Part shown: one piece after another, positions 17,984 through 25,470 of the stretch
Layout of the letters: every line of letters starts with the position of its first letter
Numbering within the stretch: position 1 is the stretch's first letter
Translations under genes and position numbers: made by a program
DNA from: JBKJZO01 sp046715235
GTDB lineage: Bacteria > Actinomycetota > Actinomycetes > BP-191
DNA: 31,069 nucleotides
Assembly (NCBI GenBank): GCA_046715235.1
Contig: JBKJZO010000210.1
Coordinates: forward strand, 1-31,069
Direction: 5' to 3'
The notes under the pieces: model-generated
Told to the model about the DNA's origin: nothing
What the model saw: the letters and a program-made list of their open reading frames with translations, nothing else
Databases searched by the model: none

Positions 17984-18793
17984 TTGCTGCGCGAGGGTCG
18001 GGCAGTAGGCAACAAACAGCTCGCGGAGTACCTCGAGGTACAGGGGTACGCCGAGGCGGCGCGCTGGATCTATGGCCAGGCGCTCGAGCCCGGCCACGAG
18101 CCGCCGCGCTCGCTTCTGACCCTGACGGAGATTCGTCATGTGCATCGACTGGCGATGACGCCGGTCTGGGAGATCGCTCCCCATCCGGATGCGAGTCCCG
18201 CCGAGTCCCCCGGCAGCTTCCGACAGCACGACATCGCGCCGTTCCCGGGCGGCATGCAACCGCCTTCCCACGCGCTTGTCGCACCACGTGTTCGCGACTG
18301 GCTCGACGCAGCGCAGCGCCTGGACCGGCAACAACCCGGCCACGTCATGGAACGCCTGGCTGCCGTGCACGCCGAGTTCGAGCAAATCCACCCGTTCCTC
18401 GACGGCAACGGGCGGACTGGCCGCCTATTGCTCAACCTGTTGCTCGCTCGGCTCGGCTACCCGCCCGCGATCATCCGGAAACGGGAGCGAAGCCGCTACC
18501 TACGCGGGTTGCGCTCCGCTGACAACGGCAACACTGGTGCGCTCGCTGAGCTCCTCGCGCGTGCCGTGCTCGACAACCTGTATCGCTTCATCGTTCCCGC
18601 TGTGGCCGGACCGGCCCGTCTGGTGCCGCTCGCCGCGCTGGCGGACAAGGACATGTCCGTCATTGCGTTGCGCAATGCCGCCCAACGCGGTCGGCTGAAG
18701 GCCCAGCGAGGGACGGACGGTCAGTGGCGAAGCAGCCGCACGTGGGTCAAGGAGTACCTCGCGTCGCGCCATCAACGAAGGCAGCTGTCCTGA
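17984..18793 (+). CDS. Fic-domain protein, N-terminally truncated
   Basis: This encodes a Fic AMP-transferase-type protein. The canonical motif HPFLDGNGRTGR is intact, with His at about residue 136 counted from a TTG at 17984. Protein-like sequence extends upstream (RFALQTYTLVLRQVEELLRE) to about 17938, where an in-frame stop at 17930 ends it. Full-length relatives have about 100 more N-terminal residues, which include the inhibitory (S/T)xxxE(G/N) helix. The C-terminus carries a winged-helix-like stretch (ALADKDMSVIALRNAAQRGR). The start is uncertain: TTG 17984 has no clear ribosome-binding site. The truncation is at the same point where the opposite doc gene is cut. The catalytic core is intact, so an active or deregulated fragment is possible if it is translated, but decay is as likely. 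Confidence 0.7.
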   Translation: MLREGRAVGNKQLAEYLEVQGYAEAARWIYGQALEPGHEPPRSLLTLTEIRHVHRLAMTPVWEIAPHPDASPAESPGSFRQHDIAPFPGGMQPPSHALVAPRVRDWLDAAQRLDRQQPGHVMERLAAVHAEFEQIHPFLDGNGRTGRLLLNLLLARLGYPPAIIRKRERSRYLRGLRSADNGNTGALAELLARAVLDNLYRFIVPAVAGPARLVPLAALADKDMSVIALRNAAQRGRLKAQRGTDGQWRSSRTWVKEYLASRHQRRQLS

Positions 18794-18923
18794 TGTCACC
18801 CCGGCAAGCGCAGTTGCTTTGCTCCTATTGAATGCCCCGGAATGTAGCAACTATGGGTGGGCGCCACGACCTCGCGCCCGCGGAATCGCGGCGACGAGAG
18901 ACGCGACCTGCTAGAACACACGC

Positions 18924-19832
18924 ATGTCGCCAGGCGGCTACGACAACGCGGACACACGCAACGCGGTGTTCGCGCACTTGGAACGCCTGCACAGCGCCTA
19001 TCCGGCCGACGCCATCCCCTCCACGGCGATCAATACCTTCGAGTACCAAGGCCGGCGCGTACCTCTCGTCGTGCAGACAGGTATCTGGAAGCCTGCTGGA
19101 TTCGAGTCTGCACTGACCATCCGGACGACATACACGCGTCCCGGTCAGCCTCCGCCGTACCACGACACGTCGCGAGGCGACGGGCTCATCGGCTACAAGT
19201 ACCGCGGAACTGACCCACAACACTCCGACAATCGCGCACTGCGACGAGCCATGGAGCTGCAGACGCCGATCGTGTACTTCGTGGGCGTCGCAAGCGGTGT
19301 TTACCTGCCGTTATGGCCTGTGTACGTCGTCGGCGAGGATCCAGCGAATCTCGAGTTCGCACTGGCAGTCGACGAGGCCCAACGCTCCGTCGATGTCGAC
19401 GCCTACGATCCAGTCCGGCGGCGCTACGTGGAGCGGCTGACGAGAATGAGGCTGCACCAACCCGTCTTCCGTGCGCGTGTGCTTCGTGCCTACGACAACT
19501 CGTGCGCGATCTGCACGTTGCGCCACGCCGAGCTACTTGACGCGGCGCACATACTCCCGGACGGCCATCCCCGTGGACTACCGGTCGTTCCGAATGGCCT
19601 GGCGATGTGCAAGATCCACCACGCGGCGTACGACGCCGACATCCTCGGTGTGCGGCCAGACCTTCAGATCGAGATCCGGATCGACATCCTGAAGGAGATA
19701 GACGGGCCAATGCTGCGGCACGGGTTACAGGAAATGCAGGGCTTGATCTTGCGAGTGCCACGCGCCCGCGATGCCCAGCCGGACCAGCTCAGCCTCGCCG
19801 AACGGTACGAAGACTTCCGCCGCGCCAGCTGA
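18924..19832 (+). CDS. HNH endonuclease, putative restriction enzyme (intact paralogue)
   Basis: A 302-aa protein. The start ATG 18924 is supported by alignment with the paralogue at 27390, whose reading begins at the same point. Residues 1-185 form a conserved N-terminal domain (RRVPLVVQ.GIWKPAGFES, GDGLIGYKYRGTDP.HSDN, PLWPVYVV.ED) that may read DNA modification; I do not recognise it firmly. The C-terminal HNH (HNH_2 type) has Cys194-x2-Cys197, DAAHI with His209, Asn224 and CKIHH at 229-233, so zinc and metal ligands are all present. HNH_2 proteins are putative restriction endonucleases. No methyltransferase lies nearby, so a modification-dependent enzyme is plausible. The paralogue sits in an operon with a DUF2075 helicase, while this one stands alone. 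Confidence 0.88.
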   Translation: MSPGGYDNADTRNAVFAHLERLHSAYPADAIPSTAINTFEYQGRRVPLVVQTGIWKPAGFESALTIRTTYTRPGQPPPYHDTSRGDGLIGYKYRGTDPQHSDNRALRRAMELQTPIVYFVGVASGVYLPLWPVYVVGEDPANLEFALAVDEAQRSVDVDAYDPVRRRYVERLTRMRLHQPVFRARVLRAYDNSCAICTLRHAELLDAAHILPDGHPRGLPVVPNGLAMCKIHHAAYDADILGVRPDLQIEIRIDILKEIDGPMLRHGLQEMQGLILRVPRARDAQPDQLSLAERYEDFRRAS

Positions 19833-19848
19833 GCGTTGGCCATTCTGC

Positions 19849-20034
19849 CTACACAGAATGGATTGCCAGTCGGCGGCGGGCGGCGTCGGCCACCTGCACG
19901 ATGTCGATTCGGTTCGACGTGACGACCGCGTCGCCGCGACGGAATGCGCCTTCGGCAACGGCAAGGTCAACCGTGTCTTGCAGGCCTGACCGCTTCGCGA
20001 GAACGCCAACTTTCGCGGGCCCCGGAGCCGTCAT
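19849..20034 (-). pseudogene. C-terminal relic of a PIN-domain (VapC) toxin
   Basis: The minus-strand frame ending HSV-stop at 19849 reads AKVGVLAKRSGLQDTVDLAV, then FRRGDAVVTSNRIDIVQVAD and ARRRLAIHSV. This matches the C-terminal PIN half (family form: SGTSDVVDAHV...VVTSDPDDI..LA). The first Asp of the pair is kept, but VTSDP is now VTSNR, so a metal ligand is lost. The N-terminal DTS half is absent. It lies directly behind the intact vapC at 20085, as if an older toxin had been displaced. Confidence 0.6.
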
Positions 20035-20084
20035 AACGTCACGATGGCCACCCGAGTTGTTCTGCTTCGACCGCTCGCCTGGGG

Positions 20085-20498
20085 TCAAACCGCGATGACA
20101 TCCACGAGTTCTTGGAAGCCTCGGAAGTCATCCGGATTGCGGGTGTAGAGCGGGAGCCCAGCTGCGCATGCCGTTGCCGCAATCATCAGGTCGACGGCTC
20201 GCGCCCCGCGGGCCTTCCGCCCAGCAGCCATGGACGCGGCATACACACGTCCATAGGCGCGCGCCGCCTCAATGCCGAAGGGCAACGGATCGAAAGTCGC
20301 CTCAGTGCGCTGAAGCCGATCCTGGCGGCGCGCGCGCTCATCCGGGTTAGTCGCGGCGTGAGGCCCAGCGGCGAGCTCGGCCATCGTGATCGCTGTGACC
20401 GCCATCTCGACCGGAAGCTTCGACGCGGCGAGTCGCTCAAGGTCGACAACAACTGACGTGTCGATCACACCGCGCAGTCGGCGTGGCGCTTCAGGCAC
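20085..20498 (-). CDS. vapC: VapC toxin (PIN-domain ribonuclease)
   Basis: A 137-aa PIN-domain toxin; family members cut tRNA or rRNA. I place the start at the GTG at 20498-20496, which overlaps the vapB stop by 8 bases; the frame opens earlier at 20522 inside vapB. The four acidic residues are all present: Asp13 (VIDTSVVVDL), Glu41 (ITMAELAAG), Asp103 (RAVDLMIAATA) and Asp123/124 (YTRNPDDF). The overlap with vapB suggests coupled translation, as is usual for VapBC. The intact motif set suggests an active pair. Confidence 0.9.
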   Translation of the reverse strand: MPEAPRRLRGVIDTSVVVDLERLAASKLPVEMAVTAITMAELAAGPHAATNPDERARRQDRLQRTEATFDPLPFGIEAARAYGRVYAASMAAGRKARGARAVDLMIAATACAAGLPLYTRNPDDFRGFQELVDVIAV

Positions 20499-20745
20499 GA
20501 GGCGTCGGGTCCTGGTCCGCAACCCTGTCGAGGTCCTTCCGGAGCCGGCTGAAGTCGACGGGTGGTGCGCTGCTGAAATTCGCGATCACGTCGTCGGCGG
20601 AGACGAAACGGTGGCGACGAAGCGGGGCCAGCTCACCAACGGGCACCCCATTGCGGGTCACCACGAACGTCTCCCCCTGATCTAGTCGGCGCATGATGTC
20701 GCCGCTCTCGTTTCGCAACTCCCGTTGCGTGATTTCTCGAGACAC
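20491..20745 (-). CDS. vapB: VapB antitoxin (Phd/YefM family)
   Basis: An 84-aa Phd/YefM-type antitoxin starting at the GTG at 20745-20743 (VSREITQRELRNESGDIMRR); the frame continues to 20787 but would run through the operator. The N-terminal domain binds DNA and is recognisable by IMRRLDQGETFVVTRNGVPV and GELAPL. The C-terminal tail (SAPPVDFSRLRKDLDRVADQ) is the acidic/basic helix that would wrap the toxin. It is first in the operon and overlaps vapC. A palindrome just upstream fits autorepression. Confidence 0.9.
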   Translation of the reverse strand: MSREITQRELRNESGDIMRRLDQGETFVVTRNGVPVGELAPLRRHRFVSADDVIANFSSAPPVDFSRLRKDLDRVADQDPTPRA

Positions 20746-20755
20746 AGCCCCAACT

Positions 20756-20772
20756 GTAGCACGCTGTGCTAC
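20756..20772 (-). promoter_or_regulatory. vapBC operator/promoter palindrome
   Basis: GTAGCAC-AGC-GTGCTAC (minus strand; plus-strand spacer GCT) is a perfect inverted repeat with 7-base arms, centred about 19 bases before the vapB GTG. A TACAGT -10-like hexamer overlaps its downstream arm, so antitoxin binding would block the promoter; the transcript would have a very short leader. Confidence 0.65.
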
Positions 20773-20849
20773 GGCACGCGCCAACAACCGAAACAGTCAG
20801 TGCGGAAACGTAGTCAGGCGATCGGTTTGGCAGCTCGCCCCGTCCGCTG

Positions 20850-21000
20850 TTACCGGGTGACGACTACTACGCGGCGGTTGGCCGATCGGTCGGCGTGACT
20901 ACCGCCGACAAGAACCGGCCGCGCCCGCCCGTACCCGCGCAGGATCGTGGACACACGGGCGCCGTACCTCACCAGCGCGCCACACACGGCCGATCGCCCG
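20850..21000 (-). pseudogene. OmpA-like C-terminal domain relic
   Basis: The minus strand reads AVCGALVRYGARVSTILRGY, GRARPVLVGGSHADRSANRR, VVVVTR-stop. This is the end of an OmpA/MotB peptidoglycan-binding domain (family form: GYGExxPVAxNxTxxGRAxNRRVxVxV). The Asn-Arg-Arg of the binding motif is kept, and the preceding half of the domain is missing. Actinobacterial lectin-domain surface proteins can end in such a domain, so it may be the tail of the same dead gene as the lectin fragment at 21.03-21.27 kb. Confidence 0.55.
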
Positions 21001-21025
21001 CCAAAAACGTCACGAACTTGGTCCG

Positions 21026-21273
21026 GTTGCGGTCTGATCGTGCAACGTGATCATCGGCACCGGTGCCGATCCCTCCCCTCGCTATGGCCAGGACGGTGCT
21101 GCGCGCACCGCGCAGGGTCGCAGCCTGGCACGAACGCTGGACACCATCTCTGCTCTTCCTCCTCAGATTCTGCGGACGGCCCGTGAAGCCGTTGCTCGGA
21201 CATTTGAAGATCGTCGTACCAGCGATCGGGCTCTGTCCCGCGCCCGTCGCCCACTCCACGCCCGCCCGCTGCC
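21026..21273. repeat. Direct repeat copy B (lectin relic plus ubiquitin-like gene start)
   Basis: Aligns with 15378-15630. On the minus strand it encodes WATGAGQSPIAGTTIFKCPS of the lectin relic in the same frame as copy A. It then carries the ubiquitin-like start MITLHDQTATG, followed by PSS and a stop at about 21010. The rest of the ubiquitin-like gene and the DUF4132 gene are absent here, so this copy is non-functional. Confidence 0.8.
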
Positions 21274-21350
21274 TTGGGCACGAGAAGCAGCGCGTGCTAC
21301 TGCGCTGATGTCGTCATCCCAGCGACGATCGACGGTAACAATGGCGAGAC

Positions 21351-23444
21351 TCAGAATACCGGTCGCCCCTCGACAAAGATGTCGGGCAGATTGTCGAGAT
21401 TATTGGCGCCTGTCTCATCATGCCAACTGCGAAGATACTTACCATATGCGCCATGCACTACCGTTATAGGGGTTCGCTCGCCATTTGGTCGCGAAACATA
21501 GTATTCAACGGAGCCGCTCTCTATTTGGAACTCGGCTAATTCGACGTGGACGGGCTCCCATCGTCCCCCTGCTCCACCCTGTCCTCCGAGCGCGGTGATA
21601 TTCGACTGGCCCTTCTCGGGCCTTTTACCCGTGGCGGTGACCTCCCTGACAAGCCCGTACGGCTCCAAACCGCGACGTCGCGTAAAGGCGTTGCTGAATA
21701 CCATCGACGCGCCAGAGAGGGACATGAGGGCTTGTCGCCACAAAACAAGGTCCGCGCCGTACGCTCTAGCGACCAGCCGTTCATCCTGGCGGTTGACCTG
21801 CCCCCAATGTGTACGGCCGCCGATGCCCGACGCCATACCCTGCACGAACGTCAGCCAGTCGTCGTTGCCAACCAAACCCTTCGCGCTGGCGATCTCTATC
21901 GAAACGACAAGGGGTGCCCCGGGGAAGTTATGCATCGACAGCCTCGCCTGCGAGGGCGCGCTGAAGCGCAGCGAGATATATCCCGCCTGCTCGAAGTTCT
22001 TGCAAGCGGAGCGGATCAGTCGCAGGTAGTTTAAGTATCGGGGATCGTCCGCAGCGAATACAATCTCTGTGGAGACGCCTCGGTAACAGTCGCTTTGGTT
22101 CGTGTTTCGACTGTTTGACGTGATCAAGTGGCTCGGCCCGCGGCGGCCTGGGTCCTCCGACGGGCCGAACTGCCCATTGAGCGCAAGCCAGGCCAGCGGC
22201 GGAACGGCCACCCCGAGGTTTGATGCCCACAGGGCGTTGAGCGCAAGTGCCATTGCCTCGCCACCGCTAAGGTGCGGGTCAACCGCGGCAAGTTCGAGGC
22301 GGTGAGCGCTCGCGAGAGCGTTGCCCGACCAAACCAGACCAACGATCGGGACAAGGGCCAAGGCGGGCGCGGCGAACTTCAACGCCTCGGCGGCGCCGAG
22401 GAGAACCAGGTTGGCTACGCCCGAGTGGCAGAGGCCGGACTGTTCTTGGTCGGAGTTGAGGTCCTCTACGTCGATAGTGCGCCAACGTCGTGTGATTAGC
22501 GCCTCGTCTGGGTCCTGAGAATTGAACAGGATCTGCACGAAGTGCTCTCCGCCTACCGTATCGGCATTCAACGCTGCTGGAGGGCCTGGCAGAGAGCCAA
22601 GCACATTCGCCAGGCCGGTGTTCGCGGCAATCCCGCGTTCGAGGGCATCGATCACTTCGTCACCAGACCGGCGGACCGTCCATTCCGCCAAGCGGAACGC
22701 CTTCGTGACCTCCACGACGACCGCGTAGATGACGCCGAATCGGCCGAGGGAGACTAACGCCGCGGTGAACAGAAGGCTGTCGCGCCTGATTTGCGCGTCC
22801 GGGCACAACAGCGGGCGTAGCCGCTCGTCGGTCGTGATGGGTGCTCCTGCCGGCTCAAGCCATACCTCCTGACCGCCGTGCGTGACGATGTGCAGCGCGC
22901 GTACGAAGTCCGGCAACGGTGGCTGACGAAAATCGCCGCCATGAGTCGAGGTGGAAAATGCGCCGGAGAGAGTCTGACCGTTCGCGCCGCCCAGGGTAGG
23001 CATGGCAAGGCCTCGGCGCTCGAGTTCGAGATTCAACATGCCGATCTCGATCCCGGCCTGGACATGGAAGAGTCGGGCAGATCCGTCAGCGGCGTCTTGG
23101 CGGACGCGCCACTCGTCGGTGAGCGCCTGGTCGAGGACCTCCGTCAACGGCAAGGTGAGGTTCTCAAGGCTTACGACACGATCGGATGAAACGGCGGCGT
23201 TCTCGTACGACCAGCCACTGCCGCGAGCGTGCAACTCGTGGCCGGTCTCGGTGGTCTTCGCGACCACCTCCACGAGTTCGGCGAATGTGGCGGGGGCGTA
23301 CTGCTCGGCGATATTCACCTCAAACGTCTCCGCCCAGTTTGTCCATGGCTGATCCACAGACACCGGGGCAGCCGAGTTGGAGCGACAGATCACGACGCCT
23401 CCCCGATCGTGCAGCAGCAGGTCGCGCAGTGGAACACGCGCCAC
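21351..23444 (-). CDS. VAO/PCMH-type FAD-linked oxidoreductase, aldonolactone-oxidase-like
   Basis: A 697-aa flavoprotein of the VAO/PCMH family. The FAD-binding part is at about residues 33-230: WTNWAETFEV, then HARGSGWSY (about 72-80) and LPTLGGANGQTLSG-like MPTLGGANGQTLSGAFSTST. In many members GSGHS carries the His that binds FAD covalently; here it is Gly-Ser-Gly-Trp-Ser, so FAD is probably non-covalent. A THWGQ segment near residue 575 recalls the HWGK motif of sugar-lactone oxidases. A hydrophobic stretch at about 350-375 (FAAPALALVPIVGLVW) may touch the membrane. The GTG start at 23444 lies 22 bases after the membrane-protein gene, so they form an operon. The 3' third is visibly AT-richer than neighbours. 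Substrate unknown. Confidence 0.82.
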   Translation of the reverse strand: MARVPLRDLLLHDRGGVVICRSNSAAPVSVDQPWTNWAETFEVNIAEQYAPATFAELVEVVAKTTETGHELHARGSGWSYENAAVSSDRVVSLENLTLPLTEVLDQALTDEWRVRQDAADGSARLFHVQAGIEIGMLNLELERRGLAMPTLGGANGQTLSGAFSTSTHGGDFRQPPLPDFVRALHIVTHGGQEVWLEPAGAPITTDERLRPLLCPDAQIRRDSLLFTAALVSLGRFGVIYAVVVEVTKAFRLAEWTVRRSGDEVIDALERGIAANTGLANVLGSLPGPPAALNADTVGGEHFVQILFNSQDPDEALITRRWRTIDVEDLNSDQEQSGLCHSGVANLVLLGAAEALKFAAPALALVPIVGLVWSGNALASAHRLELAAVDPHLSGGEAMALALNALWASNLGVAVPPLAWLALNGQFGPSEDPGRRGPSHLITSNSRNTNQSDCYRGVSTEIVFAADDPRYLNYLRLIRSACKNFEQAGYISLRFSAPSQARLSMHNFPGAPLVVSIEIASAKGLVGNDDWLTFVQGMASGIGGRTHWGQVNRQDERLVARAYGADLVLWRQALMSLSGASMVFSNAFTRRRGLEPYGLVREVTATGKRPEKGQSNITALGGQGGAGGRWEPVHVELAEFQIESGSVEYYVSRPNGERTPITVVHGAYGKYLRSWHDETGANNLDNLPDIFVEGRPVF

Positions 23445-23466
23445 GGGTCACAAGTGGCGCATCCGG

Positions 23467-24045
23467 CTACGACGAATCCTCTGCCTTCTTCGCGAGTGCC
23501 GATGCGGCTGCGGCTATTGCGACCGCTGCTGCGGCGGCGATCCCAATGCGCAGTTCTCTCGAGGGGTCCCACGTGAATGCATCGAACGAGCTGAACGGCA
23601 TGAGCATCGCCCACGCGGCGAAAGCTGCGGCCGGCAGTAGAGATCGGAAGACGTCACCCCAGGTCGAGCTGCGTGATCCGGCGAAGTAAACGAGGACGGC
23701 GAGGCCTGCCATCACCCCGAAAAGCAAACGCATGTCTGCGGGATGGTTGATCGTTGTGGTCGACTTGCCGGTGGCATCTTCCTCTGTCGTTGTTCCGACC
23801 TGCATCACTACGGCGTGAACCGCGAGCACTTCTGCCGGGATGAGCGCTACCAGCGCGTCCTGCCACCGTTTTATTTCGCCGCCCGTCTCCTCGCCCGGTG
23901 ATGGTTTCACCTCGACCTCGGCGAGGATTATGTCCTCTTCAACCCTGATGTTGCGCGGGCGTCCCACGTAGGAAGTGTTCAGCCGCGTCCCCAGACGCGT
24001 CTTAACGCGTGCGCGAGAGAGCGCGCCATAGAGCAACGTACTCAT
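23467..24045 (-). CDS. Four-segment membrane protein of unknown function
   Basis: A 192-aa protein starting at ATG 24045, with AGGGGA about 9 bases upstream. Residues 1-75 are soluble and charged (RPRNIRVEEDIILAEVEVKP). Hydrophobic segments follow: ALVALIPAEVLAVHAVVMQV (about 65-84), LLFGVMAGLAVLVYF (about 107-121), LLPAAAFAAWAMLMPF (about 135-150) and IGIAAAAAVAIAAAASAL (about 167-184). I do not recognise the family. It is the first gene of an operon with the flavoprotein and could anchor it, which is inference from context only. Confidence 0.72.
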   Translation of the reverse strand: MSTLLYGALSRARVKTRLGTRLNTSYVGRPRNIRVEEDIILAEVEVKPSPGEETGGEIKRWQDALVALIPAEVLAVHAVVMQVGTTTEEDATGKSTTTINHPADMRLLFGVMAGLAVLVYFAGSRSSTWGDVFRSLLPAAAFAAWAMLMPFSSFDAFTWDPSRELRIGIAAAAAVAIAAAASALAKKAEDSS

Positions 24046-25008
24046 CGCTTGTGTTCCCCTAACCCCGTCGGTTCAACGCAGACTGGCACGGCAACCCCTC
24101 GCCGTCCATAGCGTCCGTGCATGGACAGGCGGCCGCGACGAATGCGCGGCATCAGTCCTCACACCTGGCGCGAGTTCGATTGTGTGCACTCCGTCGCCTT
24201 TCTCGGTGAGGGCGACGCGGCGCGGCCAAGCGGTGCAAGCAGCCCGCTTCTTTGACTCCGAATCCGGTCAGCTCAACCAGTTCTCTAGACGGTCAGCCCG
24301 CTGAGTCCTCCCAAGGAGTCTGTCGGCGCGAAGCCAAACCAACGAGGTCAACCAGCGACCCGAACGCGCCGCGCTCCAAGTCATCGCCGCGATCTGCGAC
24401 ATTTTCGGCTGCGGCCCGGACGATCTGATAACGGTGACCGCGGCCGAGGTGCGAGGCAGAAAGACAGCGGGCACCAAGGCCCCAACGTCGTCGACCTCGA
24501 TCGCACCGTCCGCCCGCGGTGCGGGCGAGGCATGGCGGCTGTCGAGTATCGCGGCGATATGCGGGTGTTGGCCGGCCCAGCTACCGACCCTACGGCGGCG
24601 GCCGTTCGAGTCGAACCCGATCACCGCTTTGAGACCAGCGTGGAATGGCACACGGGGAGCCGGACCGCACCCCCATCTGAGCAGAGACGTCAACGCCCGG
24701 CCTTTCCCGGGACGCCGCCGCCCTCGAACTGCTTGCGGCGACTGCCGCACGACTGTCGAACTGTTTAGGCGAGCGTCTCAGTGAGTGCGATGAGTTCGCG
24801 GCGCAGCGCCGGCGGGAGTCGTTCCGAAGCTGCGGTAGTCGCAGTCGATGAGTTCGGCATAGCGCCGCGAGATGTTCTCGTCGACAGTGGATCGATCTGG
24901 GTCGACGGCACACACGCGGTCATCCGCGTCGATCCGCGTCCGTGACGACACGGTGCGCCGATTCAGCGAGCACCTCCCGACGTTTCGGCGTGCGCACGTC
25001 CTCACTGT
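24046..25008. other. Decayed intergenic stretch without an intact gene
   Basis: About 960 bases with no convincing complete gene on either strand. Apart from the XRE fragment at 24305-24484, the open frames are Arg/Pro/Ser-rich shadows. At 24760-24900, two overlapping minus frames (RRYAELIDCDYRS and ERLPPALRRELIALTETLA) together look like a frameshifted C-terminal end of some gene, which I cannot name. Confidence 0.5.
24305..24484 (+). pseudogene. C-terminal relic of an XRE (Cro/CI-type) regulator
   Basis: The plus frame reads LSARSQTNEVNQRPERAALQ, then VIAAICDIFGCGPDDLITVT and AAEVRGRKTAGTKAP. This matches the recognition-helix region and C-terminal half of actinobacterial XRE regulators (LALCDxLGCxPDDLIxV). 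The N-terminal half of the helix-turn-helix is missing and no start codon precedes it. Such regulators often accompany integrated elements, but no integrase is seen. Confidence 0.55.
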
Positions 25009-25356
25009 TCACGCCTTCGACGGTGCAACACCCGTCACGTCGCCGACGATGAAACGCTCTCCCGCCATGCGCAGCTTGTCCTGAGCCGCTGCTGCCAAGT
25101 CGACCCCCAGCACATCTGCCAGTCGCACTAGGTAAAGCAGGACGTCCGCCAGCTCTTCGCGAACCCGGGCATCAAGAGGCTCGGCCGATGCTGCGGAGGC
25201 CGCTTCGTGCGCCGGCAGCCATTGGAAAAGCTCGGCAAGCTCTCCGATCTCGCCGACCAAGGCCAGAAGTAGCGACTTCGGGTCGTGGAACTTGGCCCAA
25301 TCGCGCTCTTCAGTGAACGCGCGCATGAGGTCGCGGAGCTCGACGAGTTCAGACAC
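25009..25356 (-). CDS. MazG-like nucleotide pyrophosphohydrolase
   Basis: A 115-aa all-alpha NTP pyrophosphohydrolase. I start it at the GTG at 25356-25354 (VSELVELRDLMRAFTEERDW); the frame is open to 25509, but the added residues are unlike the family. Metal-binding helices are complete: GEIGELAELFQW (E-x2-E) at about residues 35-46 and EELADVLLYLVRL (E-x2-D) at about 70-82. Family members convert (d)NTPs to (d)NMPs and PPi. No good ribosome-binding site is visible, so a leaderless start is possible. It is divergent from the DUF2075 gene by about 115-135 bases. MazG and DUF2075 genes being neighbours suggests a shared defence role, which is inference. Confidence 0.85.
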   Translation of the reverse strand: MSELVELRDLMRAFTEERDWAKFHDPKSLLLALVGEIGELAELFQWLPAHEAASAASAEPLDARVREELADVLLYLVRLADVLGVDLAAAAQDKLRMAGERFIVGDVTGVAPSKA

Positions 25357-25470
25357 GAGATGAGTATGCCGCGGGCCGGGCGCACTAGCCGTTCCACTGG
25401 CTAAGGTCATCTGACTGCGGCCCGACGGGCTTCCTAGTTTCGGACATGCCCCCACCCGCGCGAGATTTTC
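25357..25470. promoter_or_regulatory. Divergent promoter region, mazG-like / DUF2075
   Basis: This 114-base gap (135 if the DUF2075 start is GTG 25492) separates two head-to-head genes and must hold both promoters. I see no clear -35/-10 pair or palindrome strong enough to place one. Confidence 0.4.

Noticed and set aside
17929..18522. Plus frame overlapping the start of fic
   Set aside because: Arg/Pro/Ala-rich, out of frame with the Fic motif, no start signal.
24268..24750. 160-aa minus frame
   Set aside because: Antisense to the XRE relic, where the plus strand gives the recognisable sequence; no family character.
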